Below, in pieces: positions 25,499-36,850 of a stretch of DNA of 64,000 bases (position 1 is its first letter; every line of letters starts with the position of its first letter). A program made the translations under genes and the position numbers. The notes beneath the pieces were generated by a model. It was not told where the DNA came from, ran no database searches, and saw only the letters and a list, made by a program, of their open reading frames with translations. The stretch is from Hyperoplus lanceolatus. Lineage: Eukaryota; Chordata; Actinopteri; Uranoscopiformes; Ammodytidae. The stretch is from the NCBI GenBank assembly GCA_026929865.2, contig CM049400.1:29126001-29190000 (forward strand), given 5' to 3'.

Positions 25499-25760
25499 TT
25501 AAAGGTGGAGTCCGCTTTTTTGGAGAAGGTTCGTTGTCAAAATTACTTTCTGTCAAAATATCTGTCAGTGATGTGTGTGTGCTGAAAAAGGCTCCGTAAA
25601 AATCTGGTATGAAACAAAGGGTAGGTAAACAAAGGGGGCCCGCCCTAGCAAGCATCATGCTCAATTACAGAGCCAAAGCTGTGAATTAACACCGGATTAT
25701 TTTTTTGGCGCACACATAGTACATACAGGTTGCGGATCATGAAGAGATGTTCACCTTTTT
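25499..25760. mobile_element. Diverged TTAA element, relative of the 40.35-kb MITE
   Basis: Begins TTAAAGGTGGAGTCCGC and then GGAGAAGGTTCGTTGTCAAAAT, closely matching the left end of the element at 40350. Similarity continues for about 250 bp through TGTGTGTGCTGAAAAA, GGTAAACAAAG and TTACAGAGCC. At 25686-25689 it has a single TTAA (GCTGTGAATTAACACCGGATT region), exactly where the 40-kb copy holds a 482-bp nested insertion. The right end is too diverged to place, so the right limit is approximate. Confidence 0.6.
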
Positions 25761-26194
25761 AGCATTATTTGTTGATTTAAAGGGAAAAAATGGCTAAAGG
25801 GAAAAATCAGAAAAGGTTCCTTTTTTCACTCAGCCTCTGAGGGTGGGGGGGTGGGTGTCTGTGTTAGGAAGTCAGCAGCTAGCATGCTAACGTCAAGCAG
25901 GGAGCATGAAGAGGTCAAGTAAAACAGCATTGGAATTTGTAGCTTACAAGCCATGAGGACATGCTTTTGTAGAAGTGGTTCTGACAAAGTGGGACCTCAC
26001 CAGCATGTGGAAGGATCAAAGTGACATTAACAGGTATGTTTGCACGCTATTTAATGTGCAGCAGCTGACAATAGCTACCATTAGACTACACCAAGAATTA
26101 TAAAATATAAATTTCTCAAATTTTTTCTCAAAGGACGGCACATGAGACAGACACTTTTGTCAATGCTGAGTGGCATTTGCAACAAATATAAATA
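25761..26194. other. Unassigned sequence, possibly more of the diverged element
   Basis: Contains a G-rich run near 25847-25856 and a GCTAGCATGCTAACG motif. It may hold the degraded right half of the TTAA element, but I could not match the inverted end. Confidence 0.35.
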
Positions 26195-29100
26195 TTACTA
26201 ATGATATTAAATTTGTATTTGTATAGCGCTTTCCAAGAAAACTTGGAGACCTTACATAAGCAGTGCATACAAACCTATACAGTAACACACACCATTGATT
26301 ACACATAAAAGGCTGATCCTTTTGAACCCATTACAATCTAGACTAAAAAAAGTGGGTCTTGAGAAGTGATTTGTATCCTCGGAGGTTGGCACAGTCTCGA
26401 CTATGTTTGGGTTGTGAGTTCCAGAGGGAGGGGGCAGCGACGGACAAGCATTTTATCTCCCCATATTCGGAGCTTGTTCCTTGATGGAAGAGAGAGAAGG
26501 TTGGCATCAAGGTAGCAGAAGGTTGCAGGACAGATTGTGGGAATGTAGTAGATCAATGAGGTAGAAGGACTCTGTTGTTGGAGAGCTTTGTGAGTGAGCA
26601 GAAGGATTTGGAATTGGATCCGCTGTGAGACGGCCAGCCGGTTGAGGTTTTGGAAGACAGGGGTGATGTGGTCACTGGAGTGGAGGTTGTAGGAAAGAGG
26701 TATAGGCAGAAGAGTTCTGGATACAGTGGGCTTTATTTAGAACGTTTTGATATGCCACAAAGAATGACATTTCACTAGATGTAATGAAAGCATGACTCTG
26801 AATGTTTTCAGCTACATAGAAGGAGAGTGATCTGCTGAGACAGGGTAGGTTTTTTAAGTTGAAAAGGGCACTTTTGGTAAATTGGTTGACATGGTTTTCA
26901 AAGGATTGCTGTCAAGTACATGACTGAGGTTGCGAATGTATGTGGAGCTGTTTTGTTGTTGTTGTTGATGAGGCAGAAGCTCTGAGTGGTATTTCTGAGG
27001 GATTTAGGATCAAGGCAGGAAAGAAGAGAGGTGCTATTGCTGGTGTCAAAAACTACAGTGAAATTGCAGAGGGTGCTGAGGTGACTTTGGACACCTTTGA
27101 GCTGAGTTGTACTATGCAAAAAAACATCGATATTTTTGGTCATTGGAAAGAAGGCTTGAAGTTGGAATGCGACAACACACTTGTATTTTTTAAAGAAAGG
27201 AGAGATTTGAGATGGGTCTGAATTGACTCAGACAATGTCAAGATTGGAGGGTTTTTGAGGATGGGGTTCACAGCAGTCAGTTTTAAGTGTTTGGGGATCT
27301 GACCTAGAGGTGTATAGGAGGAGTTAATGATTTATACGATGAGAAAGGAGATAGAAGGAAGATTGCTCTTGACTGGTTAGATTGGATTGAGTCTAGAATA
27401 ACAAGTGGAGTACTGGAGTTTAGAAGTGTGTTTATTGTGGACCCTGAGAGCCTAATGGTTGATTGAGCCAGAGTGTATGAGATTTGGGTAGGAGGTTTGC
27501 TGGGCTGTTGATGAAAGCACCTTTTGTATTCTTGAAAGCATAGGTCTGTGTAGGCTAGGAGATGCACTGAACATATTTCCTGGATTGTCTTTCAAGATGA
27601 CGTTTTTACAGTAATTCATTTGGTGGAGTTCATGAGTAGGGGTGGGCGATATATCGAATATATGCGATGTATCGCGAGATGTTCTCCACGGGATGTATAA
27701 AATGACCCTATCGCGACCATCGAATACAAATTGGCACGTAATGTGTTTTTTTTAGCCGCCGCCGCCACCGGTAAACTCGCTGGTGTTCGCTTCTCTCGCT
27801 CTTTCCTGTGGCTCTCTGCCTCACAGATTCACATGCATTGACAACTCACTCACTCCCCCCTCCCAACCAGAGTCTCCTGGACGCGCACCTGTGACGTAGT
27901 CTACAGTGCGCTCTGTGTGTGTTTACTGTGCTTTTATCGCCATGTGAAAACAACGAGAGGGGGAGAAAAAGACGAGGGCTCTTGTGCTCTTATGACAGCC
28001 GAACGAGCGGGTGGAGGGGGGCGCGAAAGACGGCGATGGTGGCCGTCGTTCATAGCATGGACCTTTTTTGTAGGTCCATGCTTATGAGAAGAAGCACACA
28101 GGCGAACGACCGGGGAGGCGGGCGCACATGACAGCATTAGCGGCCGGTGTACACAGCACAGCCTGCCCTGGTCCTTATGAGAGGAAGGCTAGTGGCTACA
28201 CATGCAAAAGAACGGGGGAGGCGGGCGCTTGACAGCATAAGCGACCGCTGTACAGAACCTGGTCCTCATGAGAGGAATGCGAACTAGCGCCGGGTGGCGG
28301 ATCACTCCGACTTCACGGAGAGTTTTTGGTCCAACGTCACACAACCACGGGATCACATTTATTACGGGCAGCCTCTAATAATAGGTCCATGTCAGCACCA
28401 AGGGAGGTGCACACCGTTTATTAACTAAAAGTCTATGTAAAGTAGGCTACATTTGCGAGTATTTTTTATAAAATAAAAAATAGCGTTTTAGTGATAATGC
28501 AGGAGGGCTAGATCAATAGGTATGAATAGCATCCAGGAATGTTACATCGGTTAGAATGCAAGGAATGATGATGATGAGACTTTGCTTTCTTTAGACTATA
28601 TTATTCTCAGCCGTAGACTATTTATTGAAATCCTCTGATTGTCTTCCAGTTTTATTTTCATGAACTCAATACAGGAGAATTAAACAATAAGGCAGGTAAC
28701 AGAGGGACGATGAGCCACCTGCTGGTTGCGCTCGCATGAATCACTCTCTCGGACTAACAGGCAGAAAACGAAACTTAACTTATACACTATAGGTGCAACT
28801 GCTCTTAAAGCGACAGTAACCATTATAAGTGTCAGAGCCTTTTATACACATAGACTACTATTATGGAGCAAAACCTGTTCTGCATTTAAAGTGTGGCTGC
28901 TATCTTCAGGGGGTTAGTGGTGATAAACAATTAGTAAGTGCTTGTAATGAGTCATAATTTGTGTTCTCAGTTTACAGATTAACAGATGATGGAAAAAACA
29001 GTTTCCAAATAAAATAATGCTGGATCCATTGTATGGGAGTGGAAGGATGTGGAATAATCAATACGATGTGCAAACTCTTTGCCATGTGCAAGTTTCAAAT

Positions 29101-29600
29101 TGTTCCAATAGAAAGCACTAAAGAATATAAACAAGATGTTGTTTCATGTAGCCTAATGCATTGTTAGTGGAGACACATTTTGCAGGGACTATTTAAATCA
29201 TATTACTGGTGTGATGTTATGCAAAAAAATAATTAAATTGAGCATTTAGGATGTGCTCTAGAGGAGATTTGAAATATATCGAGATATATATTGTGTATCG
29301 AGATATAGTAAAAAAAATATTGAGATATTGATTTTAGCCCATATCGCCCAGCCCTATTCAGGAGTATACCAAAGAGCTGAGTGTGTGGAGGAGACTGATT
29401 TAGATTTAATGGGAGCAAATTGGTCAAGACAAGATGAGTTTGTGTCATTATAATAGTTGACCAGATTGGACGGATTATGTGACAGTGTGGGCGGGGAGGG
29501 AGGACATTCTGGCATGAGAGGCTGACGGAAAGGAGTGGGAGATATGTGTATCTGCTTGCAATGACGACAACATTATATCACTGCAGTTCTCCATGGCTAA
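26195..29600 (-). pseudogene. Ancient L2-type LINE relic, split by a hAT element
   Basis: Read on the minus strand from about 29570 downward, the translation matches the generic L2 ORF2 layout with many breaks. SNLVNYYNDTNSSCLDQFAP and, after a few residues, SALWYTPELHQM belong to the endonuclease-RT linker. NFTVVFD and a CIQNSSAYT-like stretch lie before the C-terminal region DHITPVFQNLNRLAVSQRI...QILLLTHKAL, which is followed by VAAPSLWNSQP. The 3' end reads AAAGCGCTATACAAATACAA plus an AT-rich tail at about 26200. The RT core with the YADD motif was not found, so an internal deletion is likely. A hAT insertion (27637-29356) interrupts it. The upstream limit is approximate. Confidence 0.7.
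27637..29356. mobile_element. Non-autonomous hAT-type element (TAGGGGTGGGCGATAT ends) inside the L2 relic
   Basis: The left end is TAGGGGTGGGCGATATATCG. The right end, reverse-complemented, is TAGGGCTGGGCGATATGGGC. The flanks TTCATGAG (27629-27636) and TTCAGGAG (29357-29364) are an 8-bp target duplication with one mismatch. Removing the element and one flank joins the L2 reading frame exactly as WYT-PE-LHQM, which proves the borders. The inside is GC-rich with CpG-dense stretches (27740-28330) but has no transposase-length frame. It must have been mobilised by a related autonomous hAT. Confidence 0.9.
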
Positions 29601-30489
29601 ATGTGGGCACTGGCAGCGCTTGGTTAAGGAAATGTTGTAGTCATGGTTTGATACAGGAAATTGTCCATGGAGGCTGGAAGCACAAGACACATTGCATTCA
29701 TTAACAGTTAAACTCATAAACCATCAAACCATCATATACTGGTGAGTGCTAGAGAGAAGTATGAAGTGTAAAACTATAGCTCTACTATGGAGAGCATTCC
29801 AGTGTCATGTACACTATCATAGTATGTATTAATTCTGAGAGTGAACGACATAGATAACATCCAAAAATGCCGAAAACATCATCCACAGTTGAGATCCACA
29901 ATCATGTGTCACCTCCATGTGATTTCTATAAAGCAGGAAATATGTTTGGATCAAATCACTGTCCATATACATGTTGGTATCAGAGAGGTTGCTGGTGTTC
30001 TGGATGGTGTTGTTGGATATAGGGAAAGTTGCATGGTGGATTAGTGACGGTAAGAAGGAAATTAATCAAATATTATCCCCCAACAGCTCTGCCGGGCAGG
30101 TTATTAAACATTTCAACATGCACCACTTGCTCATCAGATAAGCATGAGGCTAGAGTCTGTTTTAATCAGCACTCTTACAACGTTAGCATGATGGCTAGAC
30201 CCTGATGGCGCTGATAGAAATGTGCTGGCGTGGTGAATATCATAGCTGCCATTGGACAGCGTATTGAAAACACTGCTTTGACTCACATATGGATGAAAAA
30301 CATCAGGGGTATGGTACGTCTTTTTCATTTAATTAGGCTTTATGTATGCCACCACGAATACAGTTGCTACTGTTGGTGTGGCACAAAGGCACATGATCTG
30401 CTGAATTTTGAATGTGAGTAAGGACTAATTGGACAGTTTTTGCAAAGGGGTATGAAAATACTTTTACTTTCATGTTCTTTTTCAAAGAA
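29601..30489. other. Non-coding DNA, no gene recognised
   Basis: AT-rich sequence between the L2 relic and a Tc1-like scrap. Part of it may be degraded transposon, but I cannot match either end. Confidence 0.4.
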
Positions 30490-30640
30490 AATGTAATGGT
30501 TTGGTGCACAACGCACAAGCAAACTTTAGTATTGTGTGTAAGAAGTTGACTGGCTCTGCACAAAGCCCCGATCTCAACCCTATGTTAGCCCTTTGGGATG
30601 AACTGTTATATTAATGCCTATGTTTTAGAAAGAGAGCAAG
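30490..30640 (+). pseudogene. Tc1/mariner transposase C-terminal scrap
   Basis: At 30558-30605 the plus strand reads AQSPDLNPMLALWDEL. This matches the widespread Tc1/mariner motif in which a proline is followed by Ile-Glu and then a Leu-Trp pair before the end of the catalytic domain. The position of the third catalytic acidic residue (the Glu after Pro-Ile) is occupied by Leu, so the scrap is dead even locally. The preceding bases GTTGACTGGCTCTG fit the usual 'DWP' codons with small indels. Neither terminal inverted repeat was found. The limits are approximate. Confidence 0.55.
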
Positions 30641-32850
30641 TGAGAGACTTTTGGAGCATATGGCTTTTCTACACAAGCGGAAAATCTCAGAGAGAGCAGT
30701 TGAGGAGGGATTACTCTCCCTGTATAGACCAGCAAGTAATTTGTGTAATGCGTTCATAATAAACCAAAGAAAATTAACAGCATGAACAAGTTATGAAGTT
30801 AATTATAAAGTTATTACATGTAGACTGGAAGACATATGTGTCCACAGCCCATCTTAATTAAGTAATCAAGAATTGGCCACACCCATTCTAGCAATACAAT
30901 TTATTTTAATATAAAAAAAAAACTTAACACACCTCACATTGGAGATGCAAAAGCTGACTTTCAAAAGTGTTAACATTTCTAATTTATGAAAGTGAAGTGT
31001 TAAAGAAATGTTTTAAGCAAATCATCGAGAACCCTGAAAAATATAAAAAGTTTTCCTACGGTGGAGCTGGAGCTTTTTCTAATTCTATTCAGATACTGTA
31101 ATTTATTTCCTTATAACTCTGGCCTCATTCAAACCAAGAATAGTTCCATCTTTTCAAAGGGGAATCAATTGCTCACTTAATAAAAACCACTTGCATAATG
31201 GTAATTACTACCCACTCCATAACAAAATCAGAACTAGTGATTGTGCCATACAATTGACAATGGCACAGTTCCAAAGATGGATTTGAGGCATGTTTGGAGT
31301 ACTACATGTATATAATTTAAAAATACCTACATCAATTTAATAATTTGATATTTGAAATTTTAGATTTTCGTAATTGCTAACTTGGTTGAATCTTCTGAAT
31401 AGATTTGATTTGTGGACAACAGTAGCACATGATGGCGTTTATTGCAACAACGACAAAAAAGTCATATACATACATACAGTTTGTCAAAGAATAAGACATG
31501 CTTTTTAGACATTGTCATCATTGTAACCTCTTCAAACTAACATCATATTAACATTGCCTTGCACCCCTACGCTTGTTCGCAGTCTTTTTAATGGAGATTA
31601 AATGACACAGCTCTGCATTTTCATTGCCATTACTTCCAATCAATCAATTTCCGTTTTTTTTATCAGTGTTTTTTTGGGCTGGACTGTTATCAAGCATGTC
31701 AGGTTTGTAGCATGTGCATTGCATTCAACAGGCAAGTGACAACAGCTTCCCGTTTCAACACAAAACATTCAAATTGTTCCCCTTCACCTTGGACACAGAA
31801 TTCCATGAGAACTCAAAAGTGTTTTACAATTGAGTATTGTGAAAGTGTGAAGTGGATCTGGTAAACCTGCTGAGAGGAGTTCCTTAAAATACAGCAACTC
31901 TGAAATTATTTTAAAATGGGCAATTCATTCAAAATGGCCTTCTTCCTGTTGGGTTAAAGTCATAGCATTGGATACTTTTTTTTCCCCCATCTGGGGATTT
32001 GTTTTCAACTGAATTGTGTTCGCCTAACTGAAACTATCTCACAAGGGTCGTTTTTTCTTGCTCTCAACTTCTGTTGCCAGTAGGTGCTAAGTGCTTGTTC
32101 CTTTACAACCATAGTACTTTATAATTCAATTAAGTATTGAGAGGGAAAATGTTCCGGTTCCATGTTTAGTTTTTCTAAGAACCTATATCTCCTGTTTGCA
32201 CTCTAGGAAGCTGGAGTGATTTTCTTGCAAATCTCAAGTGGGAAAGTCTCACTTGTATGATAAATACCTGTCAGGACGTTTTCTGTCATGTTTGAAATCA
32301 AGGGTTTTACCCTGTAGCGCACTCGAGAAGCGAGTGGGAGCTGCCTTACTCACAGCTCCTCGTTCATACCCTATAGTTGTTAGGAAAAGGATTGAGTGAG
32401 TTGAGCTTCACGTTCATGCCAAAACAAGTAATATATTTCAGTTAAACACTCAGTTATACACATCAAATTCATCATGTGAAATGAGCCTTCACATGTAAGA
32501 CATCTCTAGAATGTGTTCACGTGCTGTCAGAGACATAGGGAAGCAATTACCACCATTGATTCCACTTGGCCCAGAGGTCAGTCTTAACTGACACCATGCT
32601 GCTGCACATATGAATGATGTAAGAGAACAAAAATAGAATGCCTGAGATGGGACGGACAGGCCTTCTGTGAGGGGGAAGGGAACTAAGTTGTGTATTACAT
32701 GTGTGCCCTACAGGTCATCCACACAGGTAGAATGTTCCATAGCATTTAGCAATGAATTGATTGATACCACACGGTCCCTATATCCCAGTCTGTCTGTCAC
32801 AACACATCTAATTCCCTCTCTGGGGAGAATAAAAGTTTCATAACACACTT

Positions 32851-32853
<3 letters not shown>
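30641..32853. other. Non-coding DNA, no gene recognised
   Basis: AT-rich stretch with short homopolymer runs. I see no supported gene, RNA or transposon ends. Confidence 0.45.
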
Positions 32854-32941
<88 letters not shown>

Positions 32942-32946
32942 GTGTG
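32854..32946. repeat. (TG)n microsatellite, about 46 units
   Basis: Nearly uninterrupted GT dinucleotides, with one GC variant near the 3' end. The 93-codon minus frame that reads through it as Thr-His repeats is an artefact of the array. Confidence 0.97.
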
Positions 32947-33149
32947 AAAAACCATAGTAAGAATGTTGTGTTTTTTTCATTATAAAAAAGCAAAAACATC
33001 TGAAAATTGTTATTCTTTAAATTTAAATTTAGATAGAATTGTTGTTGCCTAGAGCAGTACCAGAACCAGTGTCCGTGCTGTGTGTTTTTTTTTTTTTTTT
33101 TTTGTGACGAGTCATACATTCACATAATGCAGTCATATGCAAAAGCCTA

Positions 33150-33641
33150 TAAGTTTGACCACAAATTGTGTTGGAACCAGAGTCCCAGATAGCCATCCTC
33201 ACGTCGACTGAAACATCTGCAAGCGGGAAGATAAAAGACTAAAACTGGATGTGGATCCAAAAATTCTCCACAGAAGGATGAGCTGTGACGCCCGGCCCTC
33301 CACAGCAAAAGGCTTGACACCGATGAGCCATTTTCTTCAGACAGAAATGTTGAGCCCAGGGCTATAATCCGCTCCATCCACGACGTCAGGGCCTTGGTCC
33401 GCTGGTTAAAAAACTGCAGTCATGCGGAGTTTGAACATGTCAAAGCAGTTCTGATGGCTTTTTGATAATCTACAGAATTTAGATGGCAGAAGAAGAATAA
33501 CCAATGCTCATTTTGTGTCAATCTTTGATCTTAAAAACGGTCATGTGTCAAAAGCTGAAGCTGAAATTGACAAATGGCCGCTAACAAGTAGCAGCAGATC
33601 AGGCTCAGTGAATTCAAGCGTTGGCTCTCCTCCTTTTTAAT
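33150..33641 (+). pseudogene. Possible decayed coding sequence, unidentified
   Basis: Several plus-strand frames chain together into protein-like sequence when single-base shifts are allowed: ICKREDKRLKLDVDPKILHR, then LHSKRLDTDEPFSSDRNVEP, then IRSIHDVRALVRWLKNCSHA, then DNLQNLDGRRRITNAHF, then EIDKWPLTSSSRSGSVNSS. The last switch is explained by one extra T in a TTTTT run near 33460. Composition looks protein-like rather than low-complexity, but I do not recognise the family. It may be an old pseudogene or transposon-derived gene, or a chance alignment of frames. Confidence 0.25.
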
Positions 33642-34850
33642 TCATAAAAAAATGTATCTCTGTTGGAGGAATTACTTAAACCAAGTCAGATTTTCCATAA
33701 CTTAATTTCTTCTTCATACCTGTCAATGCAATCCTTACAAGAATTTATTCAGGATGATTATTTTTCAAACACCTTCTCTTCCGTATCTCCTCAGGATCTT
33801 CCACTCTTTACCCAGACCTATTGATTAGACCAGGACAGGGAGACAGGGACACAGCCACCTTTTGAAACAGTGGCTTAAACCGAAAGCACTTACTTTCAAA
33901 TTGGAATAGAATCTGTTTACTTCCTTAAAGAGGTCTCGACAGTTATAAAGTTGGCATAACCTGTCACAGTCTGCCCAAGACACAATGACCAAATTAGGAT
34001 AGTTTAAAACATTTTATGTGGATTCTTCATCCGTCAGATAACAGGTAATGGCTTTTGCCTGAAATAGATATGTCACACTTTGGAAAAATAACTCTACAAT
34101 TACAAAGTAGCAGCCAGTAAGTGCCTCTCGGAGCATATAATGCGCTATGCAGGACAGAAATATGAAATTGTATTATGCGGCTTGCTACCCTCTCCTGTAC
34201 AGCCATTGCCTTTTTTTTTTCGCTGGCCAGGGTGACAGACATTATAGATGGGAGAACCAATTACTTCTTCCACACCATGCAATATTTATGAAACACTTAG
34301 CCAACGGTCTGGAGGTTAATATTTCATTCACAGATAAGACAGAAACTTATACCCAGAATGGAATTTCAAAGAGAATCGCTTTAAGTACCTCATACTGTGA
34401 GCAGCATATTCTGGCTTGTTTCAATGTCACCAGACCCCCTCCCACACATTAATGGCATAGATTAATGAGGACCCTCTTTAACACATGTTAAACTATTGCA
34501 GGTGGAGTATATTGGATACTGTATGTGTGGTTGAGACTCAGGCTAGTGATGGGACATTGATCAAGTTCCCCCTCCTGCCTCTATGGCCTCTAGCAATGAG
34601 GACGAGCACAGATTAGCTGCTCAATAAACAATATGCCAGTGGGCCTGGGCCATTTTCAACAGCAATTAGACATCTCTAATGGTGGATTGACAGATGTGGA
34701 TTAATGCCTTTTGTAAAGAAGTAGGCTTCTTCACTGTACTGTAATTGCAATCATTATCTTTTCCATTCACTCTGCATCTTCATTTCACCACGATTCCACT
34801 TGCCAATTATAAGCTATTAACATATTACTTGTCCAGTCTGGAGCTCTAAT
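33642..34850. other. Non-coding DNA; 34540-34850 has the look of conserved regulatory sequence
   Basis: No gene is supported. The segment 34540-34850 is complex, low in simple repeats and rich in homeodomain-type cores (TAATGG, CAATTA, TTAATG), as often seen in vertebrate non-coding enhancers. That is an impression, since conservation cannot be tested here. Confidence 0.25.
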
Positions 34851-34985
34851 AAGAGAGATAGATATATTCTTTATTAATCACCAGAGGGGAAATTATATTG
34901 AGGCAGCAGCATTAATAATTAAAGAAAAAGAAAAAAACACTGATAAAAAAAAATGTAAAATGTGCATTGTCCATATTAACTGGTT
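34851..34985 (-). mobile_element. Degraded LINE 3' end, Rex1-like
   Basis: The plus strand reads GATATATTCTTTATTAATCA and then CCAGAGGGGAAATT. This is the reverse complement of the pattern that ends the Rex1 copy at 58.4 kb (AAATTTCCCCACTGTGGGA followed by AATAAAGGATATC). No coding part is attached. The short length and divergence make Rex1 probable but not certain. Confidence 0.5.
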
Positions 34986-36313
34986 GTAGGGCTCTCCGTC
35001 ATTGTAAATGTAATGTCATAAGAGTATGATAGTCTCCCGAAAAATATACTTTTTTTTCCCTTAATTTAGCCTATCTATCCTTCCAGCACCTTCTTACAAA
35101 GTGCCTCTCAGTGATAGCCAAACTACTTTCAGCAAGAATCCTCCAGAGGTGTGACCCATCTGTTCCTGTTTCATCACTGGTGTAAAAGCGTTGATGCAGT
35201 GCACTAAAATATATGTAGCCCACACTTAACTCCGGTCTTCTGATTTTCAATGAGTTTTAGCTCAGCATTAGGTGATGAAGAAGGTAATGGCGAAAAGGGT
35301 TAACATGATGTATGGTAAATAACATTTTTTTTTTTTTTTTTGCTACTTTAAATTCACTGGGCACCACTTGGGATTTTCCTTTGGTGGTTATAAGGAGAAA
35401 TCAAAACATCTAGTGGCTATTTGTATCAAAGCAAGGGTTGACTCTGCTCTTAGCAGGATGCTTATGTGTGCATGTTTATTAAATGGGTGTATATGACAAG
35501 GTGGGGATGCAATGCAGAATATACCCTCCTGGGATTGTTAAATAGCTGCCCTATATGCAAACAGTCCCTAGCGACAGCAACTGCAATTAATCAATCAATC
35601 AATCAATTATCCCAACCACCTCACTATTTAGCAGCTGCTGATGTGTTTATTCATACTCACTGTACTATTCCAATAATATTGGTTTTATAGTCAATTATAA
35701 AGCTCTTCTGTACTTACCACCCTCCGACTTTTTTTCTAATATTTCAATTGTCTGTGGTCAGCCGAATTGGTGCCGATTCACACTGAGCTTTATTTTTTAA
35801 CGTGAGAACATTTGCTATAATTAACACTCAGACGGGTTGGGTTGGTGGATGAAAATATCTTTCTCAGCTGAAAACATTTTGGTCCGCTTTTTGCAAGAGG
35901 GAATTACATGGTAGTGTGGCGCTGTAATTTGGGTGGAGAGAAGATCTCAGTCAAATGGGATGAGTCACCATGGGGTTGGGGGGTAGCAATGATTAAACCA
36001 CACTCAGACACAAAGTCATGTCAGGAGCACTGATGGATGCCACAGATGTTTCACTGCTCTCGGGTCAGAGCTGTGACACACAAGCTGAGATTTTTTTTTC
36101 TTTTTTTCACAGAGCCATATGTTATTCCTGATATGGATTGTCCAATATGTGTAAGTCGTCGTTATTAGAAACGCCCTCAACTTTACAGCCTTTTTACGTC
36201 ACGGCTGGCCCGTCTGAGACCTGTGATAAATATATGAAGCAAAGAAATCAATACTGCAAGAGAAATGGGGTTAGTTCACAAATGCATGACGCACAATAGA
36301 GTTTTCCCTTATC

Positions 36314-36314
<1 letters not shown>
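34986..36314. other. Non-coding DNA, no gene recognised
   Basis: Includes a poly-T run near 35326-35340 and five AATC units near 35589-35608. No supported gene or transposon end was found. Confidence 0.45.

Positions 36315-36356
<42 letters not shown>
36315..36356. repeat. (AT)n microsatellite
   Basis: About 20 uninterrupted AT units. Confidence 0.95.
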
Positions 36357-36358
<2 letters not shown>

Positions 36359-36766
36359 GTGTGGTATTACTTTACCTGCATATGTTTAATTTATTCAAAT
36401 ACTTTGTTATAGGAAATGTGTAACTACCAGTGCATTTTATGATGTTGAGTGAATTACTGGTTAAACTGTGAAATTTGTGTTGCATCTGTCTACACGCTAT
36501 GTAACCAAAGGCTGCATAACACAGGGACACATTTTGAAAAATAGAACACATTGCTGTTGTAAATGATATAATGAAAATGTATACGACCATGAGCCATGAC
36601 ATGTTTTACCTCCTAGTAGTTTAAGAACCTCTCTGTTCTCTATATACTATACTATAACTGTGACACAATGTCAATGACTGAGAGGAGGACTCTTTTCTGA
36701 GCCAGAGGAAATATTCCCAGTCCGAGCTCTCTTTGCAAGCACTGCAAAGATACTCACATCTCTCTT

Positions 36767-36769
<3 letters not shown>

Positions 36770-36806
<37 letters not shown>

Positions 36807-36850
36807 CCCCCCTCTCTCTCTCCCCACCCCCTTCTCTCTCGCACTCTCTC
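36770..36850. repeat. (CT)n / C-rich pyrimidine tract
   Basis: About 17 CT units followed by C-runs and further CT units. Overlapping Ser/Leu (plus) and Arg/Glu (minus) frames of up to 145 codons are artefacts of this tract. Confidence 0.9.

Noticed and set aside
25721-26100. Possible right half of the 25.5-kb TTAA element
   Set aside because: After about 25755 the similarity to the 40-kb copy fades and no inverted end could be placed, so the border was left open.
32838-33119. Thr-His repeat protein
   Set aside because: It is the (TG)n microsatellite read on the minus strand.
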